64,000 bases of DNA from DATCMA01 sp036563645 (GCA_036563645.1 DATCMA010000022.1:16213-80212); one strand, 5' to 3'. Positions 1 through 11,692 are shown, counted from the first letter of the stretch. Program-made: numbers and translations. The notes: a model not told the origin generated them from the sequence alone.

Positions 1-1
1 G

Positions 2-121
2 ATGGTGCTCAGCGGCGCGGTCTGCCGGGTTGGCGACGTGCCGGGCCTCGCGGACGACCACGACCGGATCGTGCTCGTCCGTCGCCTGCTGCGAGAGGCG
101 ATCCTCGTGCCGGCCGATTGA
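2..121 (+). CDS. C-terminal end of an unidentified protein (cut by window edge)
   Basis: An open frame enters from the left edge and ends at TGA 119-121, giving 39 visible residues with GC-rich third positions like its neighbours. It ends in a charged helix (RRLLREAILVPAD). An ATG lies at position 2, but the real start is probably outside the window. It is convergent with the membrane-protein gene, with a 13 nt gap. No family can be named from this fragment. Confidence 0.4.
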   Translation: MVLSGAVCRVGDVPGLADDHDRIVLVRRLLREAILVPAD

Positions 122-134
122 CCGCCCGCGCGCC

Positions 135-794
135 CTACCGCCACAGGCCGGCCGCGACCGCGGTGGTGGCCAGCCCGGCGCCGATCACCACGGCGGCGGT
201 GCGCAGGTCGAGGGCCGCGTGCTGGCGGTCAGCCAGGGCTTTCGCGGGAGCGAGTCCCGTGAACGGGCCGAGCAAGGTGATCACCAACGCCACGACCGGC
301 AGGCCAATGGCGAGATCGCCCCCGTAGCGGGCACCGATCGCCCGGGCCGCGGTGGCCAGCCCAACCGCGATACCCGCGCCGAGGACACCGAACAGCACCA
401 GCACCGGATACACCGATCGCGGCAAGGGCGCGAGCTTCCGAACCCGGTCCAACAGGTTGCGCGTGCTGGCGAGCCACGGCTGCGGATCGGTGCCGGCCGC
501 CTCGGGGTCGGGCGAGGGGAGCGGAAGGCCGCCGTGCCGGCTGGCGGCGGGGCCGAGCAGCTCCACCAGCTCCTCCCACAGGTCCGCCGCTTCCCGGTCA
601 ACCGCGTCGAGCTCCGCGCGCGCCGCGTCCACCTCGGCCTGTGCCGCGCGGATCGCCGCCTCCGCCTCGGCCACGGCGGCGTGCGCCGCCGCGCACCGCT
701 CAGCGTGCCACGCCTCGGCTTCGGCACGCGCGTGCGCGATCCGCGTGGCGAGGTCGGCCAGTTGCCACAGGAGCTCCGGGTAGGACTCGGTCAT
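135..794 (-). CDS. Coiled-coil membrane protein of FtsK/WXG-like cassette
   Basis: 219 aa. Residues 15-80 form an Ala/Glu/Arg-rich helix likely to be a coiled coil, followed by a Pro-rich linker and three hydrophobic segments (about 128-150, 161-182 and 199-217). This suggests an inner-membrane protein with a cytoplasmic coiled-coil N-terminus. Its ATG overlaps the stop of the upstream FtsK-like gene by 4 nt (ATGA), so the two are translationally coupled. I do not recognise the family. By context it could be the membrane anchor for the soluble FtsK-like ATPase, which is inference. Confidence 0.8.
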   Translation of the reverse strand: MTESYPELLWQLADLATRIAHARAEAEAWHAERCAAAHAAVAEAEAAIRAAQAEVDAARAELDAVDREAADLWEELVELLGPAASRHGGLPLPSPDPEAAGTDPQPWLASTRNLLDRVRKLAPLPRSVYPVLVLFGVLGAGIAVGLATAARAIGARYGGDLAIGLPVVALVITLLGPFTGLAPAKALADRQHAALDLRTAAVVIGAGLATTAVAAGLWR

Positions 795-3472
795 GACAGG
801 TCGTACGGGATGATCACTTCAGCGGTGCGGTGGATGGAGCGGTCGAAGTAGAGGCCCCGCCAGGGACGGGGGTACCACGGCGGTCCGCCGGCTCGTGGAT
901 ACAGCGGCGGCCCGAGCTCGGCGCCGTGCACATCCAGCGCCACCCACGCTCCGATGTGGTCGGTGCGGGACCCGATGCCACCGAGATCGTCGCGCATGCG
1001 CGTGACTCCGCGCCACCACGCGAGGACGTGGACGTGGCGTTCCGGACCGGTGTGCAGGATCCGCCGTAGCTTGTCCACAACGGACCGACCGGCGGCGCTT
1101 GTGGACAGACGGGTCGTGGCCGCGTCCACGGCGTAGAGCACGAGGAAGCGCGGACGGGGATCCTCGACCGGCTCCAGCAGCTCCTCAGCCACGCGAGCCA
1201 GCACGTCCGGCAAGGCGTCGTGCTCGGACCAGCCGGTGTCCCCGGGCAGCGCGGCGTGGAGCGCGCGCGCCGCGGCCGCCGCGTCCGGATCGAGACAGAC
1301 GACGTCGAAGCGCGCCGCTCCCTGCGCAAACTGGCGTGCCAGCGACTGGGCGGCCGCACCGAGCACCGCGCACGCCTCGTCGACCCGGGTGCCGAGGACC
1401 GCGAGGTTCCGGCCAGGAGCGCGGGGCAGGGCGAGCTGGGCGGAGCGCGCGTGCACGTCGATGGTCTCCCCGAGCAGGGCCACGGGTTCCCGCCGCGCCT
1501 CCGGCCGGGACGCATCGAGCGCGGCGAAGTCGGGCGCGTCGCGCAGCCGCGGGACGGCGTCCCCGTCGAACAGCCGGGGTGGCGGCAGGTGAGCCGGGCG
1601 GTGCCGCCAGAGGCGGTGCTGGAGCGCGTGCCAGGTGTCGCGGTCGCTCGCGGCGGGTACCCGGACGATTCGGTTCGCCTCCGGCGCTCCAGATTCGGGG
1701 TTGACCACCGCGTGGTGCCGCGGCAGCAACTCGGCGGCGGTGTTGGTCTCCGGCAGGATCCGGCGCGCCTTAGGCAGCGCGATACGCAGGGTGAACTGCG
1801 CGATCAGCGCGCTGCGGCCCCACAGCGCCTGAATGCCCGAGACGTCTTGGGAGGCGAGAACCAGGTGGATGCCCTGGGATCGACCCCGCCGGGCGAGATC
1901 CTCCAAGAGCTCGGCGGCTTCCATGGCGAGCGCGTCGTGCCCGTCGAGCAGGACCTGGAACTCGTCCACCACCGCGACGATGCGCGGCCACCGGCCGCCG
2001 GGATCCTCCGCCCGCAGCTCGGCGAGCTTGGTGACCTCGTGCCGTTTCGCCGCGTCCGCCCGCCGGCGCAGCTCGGCGCGGAGGAACCGCAGCAGGGCCA
2101 GCCCGAACTCCCGATCGGTGTTGACGTTGACCCCCACGAGGCGGACGTGGGGCAGCCAGCTGGGATCGCGGTGGCCGGGGGCGAAGCGGGCGAAGGAGAC
2201 GCCCTCCTTGAAGTCGAGCAGGTAGAACTCCAGCTCGTCGGGGGAGTAGCGGGCGGCGAGTGACCCCATCCAGGCGTAGATCAGGTTCGTCTTACCCGTC
2301 CCGGACGGGCCGCCGATGAGCGCGTGGGGCGGGTAGTCGCTCAGGGTGAGCGTCACGAGCTGCCCGTCGAGGCCATAGCCGATCGGCGCGGTGAGGCCCG
2401 CGGTCGCGTCCTCGGTCCAGATGTCGGCCGGCAGCAGGTCGGTGAGGACCAGGGGCGCGGGACCAGCGGAGACCTGCTGGGCGAGCCTCCGGCACGTGTC
2501 GATCACCAGTTCCGTCGGGGGCGGCTCATCGAGCACGAGGGGCAACCCGGGCGCATCGGTCATCGTCGCCGTATCGCGATCAATGTGGATCGTGGTGACG
2601 GTCGGGCCGTCGATGGGAACGCCCCGGGTCACCAGGTGTACCCCACAGGCGGCGCCGGCGCGGGCGAGCCGATCCAGCTGCGCCCGTTCGTGGCGGCTCA
2701 GCTCTTCCCCGTCCCCGAGCAGCACCACCAGCCGCCACGGCTCCGGTCGGCGGCCCGTCGCCGCGGCCAGCTCGCCCAGTGAGCCGTACTCGCCGACCAG
2801 CACGGTCTCGTTGATGCGGCGGACGTGGTCGACCAGCTCATCGAGGAGCGAGGTCAACCCACCGGGACCCACCAGGGTCAGCAACTTGGCGTGGGCCAGC
2901 GGGGCGAATCCGGCCAACCCACCGCCAAGGCGCCCCGGGTCGTAGCCGATCAGGTGGACGCAGCCGGGTTCGACCCGTCCGAGCGCACGCAACAGGAGGG
3001 TGCTGAGCACACCGGCCGCGGCCGCCTCGTCGTCGCCGACGAGGGCGACGTGTCCATAGTCGAGGAGCGGCACGAGGGCGGGGACGGGCGGCAGGCCCGG
3101 CAGGTGGAACGCGCCGATCCGCAGCCGGCCCGGTGACTCCGCGCGCGCCCCAGGGGCCGGCTGCCACGCGTGCCACGGGGCGCTGGCTGCGCCGGGAGCC
3201 GCTGCCGCGGCGGCCCGCCGTGTGCGCTCGGACAGGTCGGCTAGGGCCGCGGCGTACCTCCGGTCGAGCTCGGCGAGGCGGGCGTCTCGCTCGGCGGCCA
3301 CCCGCTCCGGGAGACGCGCGGCGGCTTCCGCGAGCCGGGCGTGCCGGGCGACGGCGGCGGCGAGGTCGCGTTCCGCGTGAGCGAGCCGGGCACGCCCCGC
3401 GGCGCGGGCGTTGGCGAGCGCGCGCCGGACCGCGGTGACGAGCTGGCGTCGTGTGTCAGCCACGGGTGACAC
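791..3472 (-). CDS. FtsK/SpoIIIE-type ATPase, EccC-like, no transmembrane segment
   Basis: 893 aa. The N-terminal 110 residues are an Ala/Arg-rich coiled coil. Three ATPase-like modules follow. The first (about 140-340) lacks a P-loop. The central FtsK/SpoIIIE module has Walker A GPSGTGKT (Lys394) and Walker B IVAVVDE (Asp503-Glu504). The third (about 640-800) is degenerate at the P-loop position. One active plus two degenerate modules resembles EccC of type VII secretion, but no membrane segments are present, unlike EccC or FtsK. The annotated start is GTG 3472; GTG 3463 is an alternative, and both overlap the upstream stop. The role is probably an ATP-driven motor for protein or DNA. Substrate unknown; the adjacent WXG100-like gene favours a secretion-type partner. 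Confidence 0.85.
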   Translation of the reverse strand: MSPVADTRRQLVTAVRRALANARAAGRARLAHAERDLAAAVARHARLAEAAARLPERVAAERDARLAELDRRYAAALADLSERTRRAAAAAAPGAASAPWHAWQPAPGARAESPGRLRIGAFHLPGLPPVPALVPLLDYGHVALVGDDEAAAAGVLSTLLLRALGRVEPGCVHLIGYDPGRLGGGLAGFAPLAHAKLLTLVGPGGLTSLLDELVDHVRRINETVLVGEYGSLGELAAATGRRPEPWRLVVLLGDGEELSRHERAQLDRLARAGAACGVHLVTRGVPIDGPTVTTIHIDRDTATMTDAPGLPLVLDEPPPTELVIDTCRRLAQQVSAGPAPLVLTDLLPADIWTEDATAGLTAPIGYGLDGQLVTLTLSDYPPHALIGGPSGTGKTNLIYAWMGSLAARYSPDELEFYLLDFKEGVSFARFAPGHRDPSWLPHVRLVGVNVNTDREFGLALLRFLRAELRRRADAAKRHEVTKLAELRAEDPGGRWPRIVAVVDEFQVLLDGHDALAMEAAELLEDLARRGRSQGIHLVLASQDVSGIQALWGRSALIAQFTLRIALPKARRILPETNTAAELLPRHHAVVNPESGAPEANRIVRVPAASDRDTWHALQHRLWRHRPAHLPPPRLFDGDAVPRLRDAPDFAALDASRPEARREPVALLGETIDVHARSAQLALPRAPGRNLAVLGTRVDEACAVLGAAAQSLARQFAQGAARFDVVCLDPDAAAAARALHAALPGDTGWSEHDALPDVLARVAEELLEPVEDPRPRFLVLYAVDAATTRLSTSAAGRSVVDKLRRILHTGPERHVHVLAWWRGVTRMRDDLGGIGSRTDHIGAWVALDVHGAELGPPLYPRAGGPPWYPRPWRGLYFDRSIHRTAEVIIPYDLS

Positions 3473-4346
3473 CGACCGACGGGATCGGGGGAGCCGAGGG
3501 GTCGTGGGGCTCGGCCTCGGCCGCCAGCGCTTCGGCGGACCGACCGAGCAGTCCGAGGAGGACCCCGGTCAGGACGGCGCTGGCGACCGGGGTGTCTGCG
3601 GGGTGCGCCGGACGCGCCGCGGCGTGCGTGTCGGGGGCGACGCGGCAGGTCCGGGCGAGCACCGTGTCGAGGACGTGCCCCGGTAGACCCGGGAGGAGGG
3701 AGCGGACGCGGCTCTCTGTCGCGCGGGCGAGCCGGGGCAGGTCGGCCGCGCTGGGCGGGTGGCCGAGCAGGTCAGCCGCCAGTCGGGCGAGGGGTTCCCG
3801 GGCGCGGGCGGTGAGCTGCACACCGATCGGCGCGGGCGCGGAGGTGAGCATGTCCCGTAGCGCTCCCCGATCGCCACCGCGGACCGCCTCGGCCACCCGC
3901 CGGAGCAACTGGTCAGCGTCCCAGCTGGCGTCGGGCCGGCGCTGCGGCACGTCTCCATCGGTGAGGACGGCGATCCGCGCCGCCCACCAGTCGGGTTGGG
4001 GGGCGGGTGTCGACACCCGAGCCCGCGGTGGGGCGGCGGCGACCGAAGGCGCGGGGTGGGGTCGCGGCGAGGTAGCGGGTGCCGGGGCCGCGCCGCCGAG
4101 CCCGATCGAGGTGAGGTACGTGGCGAGCCGTTCCCGGGCGACCCGCAGGGCGTATCCCGCTTGTTCGACGTGCTCCATGGCGCGTTCGACACCCGGGACC
4201 GCGTCCGGCCGGTCGACCTGTCGCCGGACGGCGAGCAGCAGGTCGCTGGCCGCTCGCAGCCGCTGTACCGCGACGGCCACCGCGTCCAGGGGGAGCGCTT
4301 CGGCCGCGCTTCGCACGCGCACGCCGAGCCGCTGAATGGTCGACAT
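3456..4346 (-). CDS. Unrecognised helical protein of FtsK/WXG-like cassette
   Basis: 296 aa from ATG 4346, which has an AAGG element 8 nt upstream. A longer version from GTG 4409 would add a Thr/Met-rich leader and lacks a ribosome site, so the shorter start is preferred. Residues 1-75 are helical and rich in Ala, Arg and Val. A Pro/Ala-rich linker (about 80-115) leads to a second helical half. There is no signal peptide, and the only long hydrophobic stretch is near the C-terminus (ASAVLTGVLLGLLG). It overlaps the FtsK-like gene by 17 nt and is clearly part of the same operon. Function unknown. Confidence 0.75.
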   Translation of the reverse strand: MSTIQRLGVRVRSAAEALPLDAVAVAVQRLRAASDLLLAVRRQVDRPDAVPGVERAMEHVEQAGYALRVARERLATYLTSIGLGGAAPAPATSPRPHPAPSVAAAPPRARVSTPAPQPDWWAARIAVLTDGDVPQRRPDASWDADQLLRRVAEAVRGGDRGALRDMLTSAPAPIGVQLTARAREPLARLAADLLGHPPSAADLPRLARATESRVRSLLPGLPGHVLDTVLARTCRVAPDTHAAARPAHPADTPVASAVLTGVLLGLLGRSAEALAAEAEPHDPSAPPIPSVGVTRG

Positions 4347-4412
4347 GGTGGTCGCCTTGCTCGTCGTCGACATGGGGGTGGTCGCCATCGGAGTCCACGC
4401 CGTGCCCACGAC

Positions 4413-4673
4413 CTACAGCATCGCGGCGTACGACTGCGCCTGCTCGATTGCGGCGACGGTGGCGGCCAGGCACTCTTCAAGGTCTGTAGCGGCTTGGAAC
4501 AGCGACGCCTGTGCCGCGCCGACCGCCTCATGCCCGCTGCCTTCCAGCGCCGCCGCGAGGCTCTGTTGCGCTTCGGCGAGCTTTTCTGCCGCCACGCGTA
4601 CCGCGGCCTGACCCTCATTGATCTGCGCGATCGCAGCGTCGATAGCCGACTTCACCTCGGCGACACTCGCCAC
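4413..4673 (-). CDS. WXG100-like small helical protein without the WXG motif
   Basis: 86 aa from GTG 4673, preceded by AGGGAG at 8 nt; the GTG at 4682 sits directly on that ribosome site and is unlikely. The protein is almost entirely two amphipathic helices (Ala/Glu/Gln-rich) separated by a short GSGHEAVG turn at mid-length. Size and helix-turn-helix-bundle layout are those of WXG100/ESX proteins, but there is no Trp-x-Gly in the turn. It is first in the operon with the EccC-like ATPase, consistent with a secreted or scaffold substrate. Assignment rests on size, helical pattern and context only. Confidence 0.7.
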   Translation of the reverse strand: MASVAEVKSAIDAAIAQINEGQAAVRVAAEKLAEAQQSLAAALEGSGHEAVGAAQASLFQAATDLEECLAATVAAIEQAQSYAAML

Positions 4674-4715
4674 GCCTGTCACTCCCTAGCCGAAGTTGCT
4701 CGTCACTCTGCGCTG

Positions 4716-4721
4716 AGACTA
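4716..4721 (-). promoter_or_regulatory. Putative -10 element of the FtsK/WXG-like cassette
   Basis: TAGTCT on the minus strand, placing transcription start near 4709 and giving a 36 nt leader containing the AGGGAG ribosome site. No convincing -35 is seen. Confidence 0.35.
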
Positions 4722-4964
4722 GCCCTGTGGGTGATTCCTGCCTAGCTGTCCACCTGCTTACTCCGTCTACCGCCGTCCCGTTCGGTCACATCGCCGACAG
4801 TTCTCGGCGCCGACGTGGCGCGGCCACGGGTCGCCACCGCTGATCCCGATCGATCCCGGCGGGCCGAGGGCGGGCGCGCTGCGGGCAGGCTCCGCGTTTA
4901 CCGGCAGGGGAGGTGGGTAGCCAGCGGTCGCGCGAGCGCGGGGCGCCTGCGAAGGAGGCGGAGC

Positions 4965-7535
<2,571 letters not shown>

Positions 7536-7634
7536 CGAGGCGTGTGGACCACCTCATCCCGAGCCGATCCGCGTTGGTGGGGCGGAGGTTGGCAGGAACC
7601 GCCGCCGGACGGCGGACGCACGGAGGGAGCGACG

Positions 7635-8030
7635 ATGGCCAGGCGATATCGCACCGAACCGGAAGTGGACCAGCTGTGGGAGGAGTTTCACTCCTGGGTC
7701 AACCTCAACTCCGGACAGTTGCGAAGCTGGTTGATGACGCGCGGATCGGGGGAGGACGGCTTCTCCGACGCCAAGCTCAATATGGACAGCCGCAGCGCGG
7801 CCATCATGCAGCTTCTCGGCAAGCGCAAAGTCGACCTCACCAACGACGACATCGAGATGATGGCCGAGGTCGTCGACGAAATCCGCGCGCTCAAGGCGCA
7901 TCCACCTGCGAAAGGCGCCAGCAACGACGAGTGGCGACGGGCGTTGCTGGACCTCGGCCACGACCCCTTGCGCGAACCGAGGAAAAGCGCTTACCCCGAG
8001 GACGGCCTTGAGCCGCCGCAGGGAGCCTGA
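7635..8030 (+). CDS. DUF3140 family protein
   Basis: 131 aa from ATG 7635, with GGAGGGAG 6 nt upstream. It matches the DUF3140 pattern as I know it: a WEEFHSWVNLNSGQLRSWL segment, then a KRKVDLTNDD motif and a highly charged C-terminus. It is soluble, with no signal peptide or membrane segment. It lies 100 nt downstream of the ClpC-like gene on the same strand and may be co-transcribed. Function of the family is unknown. Confidence 0.75.
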   Translation: MARRYRTEPEVDQLWEEFHSWVNLNSGQLRSWLMTRGSGEDGFSDAKLNMDSRSAAIMQLLGKRKVDLTNDDIEMMAEVVDEIRALKAHPPAKGASNDEWRRALLDLGHDPLREPRKSAYPEDGLEPPQGA

Positions 8031-8110
8031 CCCGCTCGGCGGTGCGGTCGGCGCGCGTTTTCCCACCTCACCCGGCGAGCCCCGGGGCGGCGGGTGATAT
8101 GAAGGACGGC

Positions 8111-9427
8111 ATGGACCGCCCCATCCCGTCCCCGACCGACGAGGTCGTCGAACTCTGCCACGACCTGCTGCGCATCGACACCACCAACACCGGCGACCCC
8201 GAGACCACCGCCGGGGAGCGGGCAGCGGCGGAGTACGTGGCGGCCAAACTCGCCGAGGTGGGCATCTCCGCTGACATCTACGAGGCCAGGCCCGGGCGCG
8301 CCAGCGTCGTGGCCCGCCTAGCCGGTACCGATCCCCAGCGCGGGGCGCTGCTGGTGCACGGGCACCTGGATGTGGTCCCCGCGGACGCGACGGAGTGGAC
8401 GGTGCACCCCTTCTCCGGGGAGGTCCGCGACGGCTACCTGTGGGGACGCGGCGCGGTCGACATGAAGAACTTCGACGCGATGGTGCTGGCGGTCGTCCGG
8501 CACTGGCAGCGCACCGGGGTACGCCCGCCGCGGGACATCGTCCTGGCGTTCACCGCGGACGAGGAGGCGGGCAGCACCGACGGGGCCCGCTACCTCGTCA
8601 CTGAGCATCCCGACCTCTTCGACGGGTGCACGGAAGCCATCGGCGAAGTCGGTGGCTTCTCCTACACCGTCAGTGACGACATTCGCCTGTACCTCGTGCA
8701 GACCGCCGAGAAGGGCATCGAGTGGCTCCGCCTGCACGCCCACGGTCGCGCCGGACACGGCTCGATGATCAACGAGGACAACGCGGTGACCGCGCTGGCC
8801 GAAGCGGTGGCGCGCCTCGGCCGGCACCGCTTCCCGGTCGCGCTCACCCCGACGGTGCGCGCCTTCCTCGACGAGGTGTGCGCGCTGCTCGGCATCGACT
8901 TCGACCCGGACGACCCGGAGCAGGCGATCGCCAAGCTCGGGCCGATCGCCCGGGTCATCGGAGCCACGATTCGCAACACCGCCAACCCCACGCGCCTCGC
9001 GGCGGGCTACAAGGACAACGTCATCCCCAGCCGAGCCACCGCCACGGTCGACTGTCGGACACTCCCGGGCGACGCCGACGCCTTCATCGCCCAGCTGCGT
9101 GAGATCATCGGGCCGGACCTGGAGATCGAGCACATCCAGCGCCTACCGGCGCTGGAGACGACGTTCGACGGGGCGCTGGTGGAGGCGATGACCGCCGCGT
9201 TGCGCGCGGAGGACCCCACGGCGCGGCCTGTTCCGTACATGCTCTCCGGGGGCACCGACGCCAAGGCGTTCAGCCGATTGGGCATCCGCTGTTTCGGGTT
9301 CGCTCCGCTGCGCCTGCCCGCCAACTTGGACTTCACCGCGTTGTTCCACGGTGTCGACGAGCGGGTGCCCATCGACGGGCTACAGTTTGGCGTGCGGGTG
9401 CTCGACCGTTTCCTGCGGACCTGCTAA
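8111..9427 (+). CDS. M20 family metallopeptidase
   Basis: 438 aa from ATG 8111, with AAGGA 4 nt upstream; ATG 8099 is an alternative. It is a dizinc peptidase/deacylase of the M20 (ArgE/DapE/carboxypeptidase) family. The metal ligands are visible in HGHLDVVP, in GRGAVDMKNF and in the DEEAGST segment with the general-base Glu. The dimerisation domain is marked by GHGSM, and the C-terminal SGGTDAKAF supplies a further ligand region. It is cytosolic. Substrate cannot be fixed; a dipeptide or N-acyl amino acid is most likely. It stands between hypothetical genes with no pathway partner. Confidence 0.88.
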   Translation: MDRPIPSPTDEVVELCHDLLRIDTTNTGDPETTAGERAAAEYVAAKLAEVGISADIYEARPGRASVVARLAGTDPQRGALLVHGHLDVVPADATEWTVHPFSGEVRDGYLWGRGAVDMKNFDAMVLAVVRHWQRTGVRPPRDIVLAFTADEEAGSTDGARYLVTEHPDLFDGCTEAIGEVGGFSYTVSDDIRLYLVQTAEKGIEWLRLHAHGRAGHGSMINEDNAVTALAEAVARLGRHRFPVALTPTVRAFLDEVCALLGIDFDPDDPEQAIAKLGPIARVIGATIRNTANPTRLAAGYKDNVIPSRATATVDCRTLPGDADAFIAQLREIIGPDLEIEHIQRLPALETTFDGALVEAMTAALRAEDPTARPVPYMLSGGTDAKAFSRLGIRCFGFAPLRLPANLDFTALFHGVDERVPIDGLQFGVRVLDRFLRTC

Positions 9428-9493
9428 TCGCGTTGGCCGGCGGATCGGGACCGTATCGGCGCCACGCGCGGCCCTCGACGAAGGGACACCATC

Positions 9494-10156
9494 ATGACCG
9501 ACCGGCACGCGGAGTTGGAAGCCGCGCTTGAGCGGGTGGTCGACGCCGCCCGGCGGCATTTGGCCGCGGTGCGCGACGCCGCGGCGCGCCGCACCCACAA
9601 CGGCCGGGTCGACGACAGCGTGTGGCAGGCGTATGTCGCGCTCAACAACGCCGCGTACGCCTACGACGCGCTGCTGGCGGAGACCTACGGGGAGGTCACC
9701 CCGTGGGAGGTGGAGCCCATCGACCCGGACGAGGCGGCCAACCGCGCAGGCGGCGGCGTGGAGGGCGAACTCGCCGATCCCCATCCGCACGTCATCTCGG
9801 TGCGCCAGCGGCGTGACTATCGGGTGCCGAGTGTGACGGCCCTGCTGCGTGTCGCCGAGGCGACCCGGCACCACCTGTCCGACGACGGCGCGGATGACCC
9901 GGTGGAGACCGTCGGCGAAGCCGTCCTCGAACTGCTCCAGGCGGGCGACGGGTCACTCAACGCGCTCGACATCCCCGAACTCGAACCCCTCGACGGGGTC
10001 GTCGTCGTGCACGAGGTCGCCGAGCGCTTCAACCCCGACGCGTTCGCGGACGACGACAGCGCGGGCCCGTTCGTCCCCGCGCCGGGGGACCGCCTCGTCG
10101 GTCGGCTCGACGAGCACCCGTACCTGCCCACCGACCCGGGTGTCGAATCGGCCTGA
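9494..10156 (+). CDS. Conserved hypothetical acidic protein
   Basis: 220 aa from ATG 9494, with AAGGG 9-13 nt upstream. It has a helical N-terminal half (DAARRHLAAVRDAA, QAYVALNNAAYAYDALL) and an acidic C-terminal half rich in Asp, Glu and Pro. No signal peptide, membrane segment or catalytic motif is seen. Length and codon use are those of a real gene. It converges on a DUF5703 gene across a strong hairpin. Family not recognised. Confidence 0.7.
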   Translation: MTDRHAELEAALERVVDAARRHLAAVRDAAARRTHNGRVDDSVWQAYVALNNAAYAYDALLAETYGEVTPWEVEPIDPDEAANRAGGGVEGELADPHPHVISVRQRRDYRVPSVTALLRVAEATRHHLSDDGADDPVETVGEAVLELLQAGDGSLNALDIPELEPLDGVVVVHEVAERFNPDAFADDDSAGPFVPAPGDRLVGRLDEHPYLPTDPGVESA

Positions 10157-10182
10157 CCCCGCCGGGGCCACCCCGGCCCCCG

Positions 10183-10212
10183 GCGGGCCGGCGGCGGTCA
10201 CCGCCGGCCCGC
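10183..10212. terminator. Bidirectional hairpin terminator
   Basis: Perfect 12-bp inverted repeat GCGGGCCGGCGG/CCGCCGGCCCGC with a 6-nt loop, between two convergent genes. It lacks a U-tract, as is common in actinomycetes. Confidence 0.6.
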
Positions 10213-10231
10213 GCCGAGGTGGCACCTCTGC

Positions 10232-10444
10232 TCAGGCCCTCCCGGTTGGCGGTCGCGAGGACAGGGCGGGCTGTGGTGTGTCCGACATCCGACGACGCAG
10301 CGTCACCTGCCGCGTGCCGTCCCGGTACAGCCGCACCCGGGCGAGTTCCCACCCAGAAAACTCGGCCTGAACAGCTAGCTGCGCCGCTGCGGCGGCCCGA
10401 TCGACAGTCGGTGGCAGCCGCAGCGGCGCGTACTCGTAATCCAT
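10232..10444 (-). CDS. DUF5703 family small protein
   Basis: 70 aa from ATG 10444, preceded by AGGATAGG. It contains the family's conserved core as I recall it: MDYEYAPLRLPP at the N-terminus, then FSGWELARVRLYRDGTRQV. It is basic at the C-terminus and has no membrane segment. It lies next to the aldo/keto reductase gene on the same strand, 60 nt downstream. The function is unknown; these proteins are found throughout actinomycetes. Confidence 0.8.
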   Translation of the reverse strand: MDYEYAPLRLPPTVDRAAAAAQLAVQAEFSGWELARVRLYRDGTRQVTLRRRMSDTPQPALSSRPPTGRA

Positions 10445-10504
10445 GCGCCCTATCCTGCCGACGCTCACCCGCCAGGCACCAGCCGTGATCAGGTGAGGTT
10501 GCGG

Positions 10505-11497
10505 TCACGCCGGGTCCGGATCGGTCAGGCCTTCCCGCTCCGGATACCCCACCGGCGGCGCCGACACGTCGTCGAGCGCGAGTCGAATCTCCTCGGGCAG
10601 GGTCATCTGCTCTACCTTGAGCGCGCCGATGAGCTGTCCGACGGTCCGCGCACCCAAGATCGGGGCGACCACCCCGGGGCGATCGCGCACCCAGGCCAGC
10701 GCCACCTCCAACGGTGAGACGCCGAGGCCGGCGGCCGCGGTGGCCACCGCCTCGACGATCGCCGAGCAGCGCGGGTCGAGGTACGGGGCGACGAAGCGTT
10801 CGAAGTGGGGTGAGGCCGCCCGCGAGTCGGCCGGCCGACCGTGCCGGTACTTGCCGGTCAACACCCCGCGCCCGAGCGGCGACCACGGCAGCACCCCAAG
10901 CCCGAGCGCGGCACACGCCGGCAGCACCTCGCGTTCGATGCCGCGCTCCAGCAGCGAATACTCGACCTGGGTCGCCACCACGGGCGCCCGCCCAGGGAAG
11001 GCCGCCTGCCAGGTGGCGGCGCGCGCGGTCTGCCACCCGGAGAAGTTGGAGACGCCGATGTAGCGGGCCCGGCCGCTGGCGACGGCGTAGTCCATCGCCG
11101 CCAGCGTCTCCTCCAACGGCGTGTCCGGGTCGTACCCGTGCACCTGCCACAGGTCCACGTAGTCGGTGCCGAGCCGGCGTAGCGACGCGTCGAGGCTGCG
11201 CAGCAGGTGGCCACGGGAGTTGTCCCGCCGCCGCTCGCACCCCGGCCGCAATCCCGACTTGGTCGCGATGAGGATCTCATCGCGACGCACCAGGGTGCCG
11301 AGAAGCGAGCCGATCACCGACTCCGCCTCTCCGCCCCCGTACACATCGGCGGTATCGATCAGATTGCCGCCGGCGTCGAGGTAGCTTTTCAACTGCGCGG
11401 CCGCGTCGTCGGCGTCCGTGTCCCTGCCCCAGGTCATTGTGCCGAGTGCGAGCCGCGAAACCGCCAGCCCGCTTCGGCCGAGCGGTCGCTGTTGCAT
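10505..11497 (-). CDS. Aldo/keto reductase
   Basis: 330 aa from ATG 11497. An open frame extends 12 codons further, but a -10 hexamer TATCGT places transcription start exactly at this ATG. It is a TIM-barrel NADPH-dependent oxidoreductase. The catalytic set is visible as DTADVYGGGEAE (Asp, Tyr), ATKSG (Lys) and the LWQVHGYD His. The cofactor-binding C-terminal part carries VSPLEVALAWVRDRPG. The substrate is unknown. The gene is divergent from the F420 oxidoreductase gene. Confidence 0.88.
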   Translation of the reverse strand: MQQRPLGRSGLAVSRLALGTMTWGRDTDADDAAAQLKSYLDAGGNLIDTADVYGGGEAESVIGSLLGTLVRRDEILIATKSGLRPGCERRRDNSRGHLLRSLDASLRRLGTDYVDLWQVHGYDPDTPLEETLAAMDYAVASGRARYIGVSNFSGWQTARAATWQAAFPGRAPVVATQVEYSLLERGIEREVLPACAALGLGVLPWSPLGRGVLTGKYRHGRPADSRAASPHFERFVAPYLDPRCSAIVEAVATAAAGLGVSPLEVALAWVRDRPGVVAPILGARTVGQLIGALKVEQMTLPEEIRLALDDVSAPPVGYPEREGLTDPDPA

Positions 11498-11503
11498 GCC
11501 TGA

Positions 11504-11509
11504 ACGATA
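11504..11509 (-). promoter_or_regulatory. -10 element for leaderless aldo/keto reductase mRNA
   Basis: TATCGT on the minus strand, ending 6 nt before the ATG, so the predicted transcription start is the A of the start codon. Confidence 0.5.
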
Positions 11510-11692
11510 TTCACTCCAGGCTGAGGGCGACATCCTCGCACCGGGCGAGAGATGTGGATCATCCCTGGTCGCGACCTGCGCTGATGCCGAGCGCCGATCC
11601 GGTCGTCAGACCCTTCGGGCCGGTTGCGTACGCTCTGGTCGACTCGGGTGGGGCCTACGCCACAGCCAGAGTCGCCTGAGTGGGGAGGAACG

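Noticed and set aside
4347..4409. GTG 4409 as start of the 296-aa cassette protein
   Set aside because: It has no ribosome site and would add a repetitive Thr/Met leader; ATG 4346 has an AAGG element.
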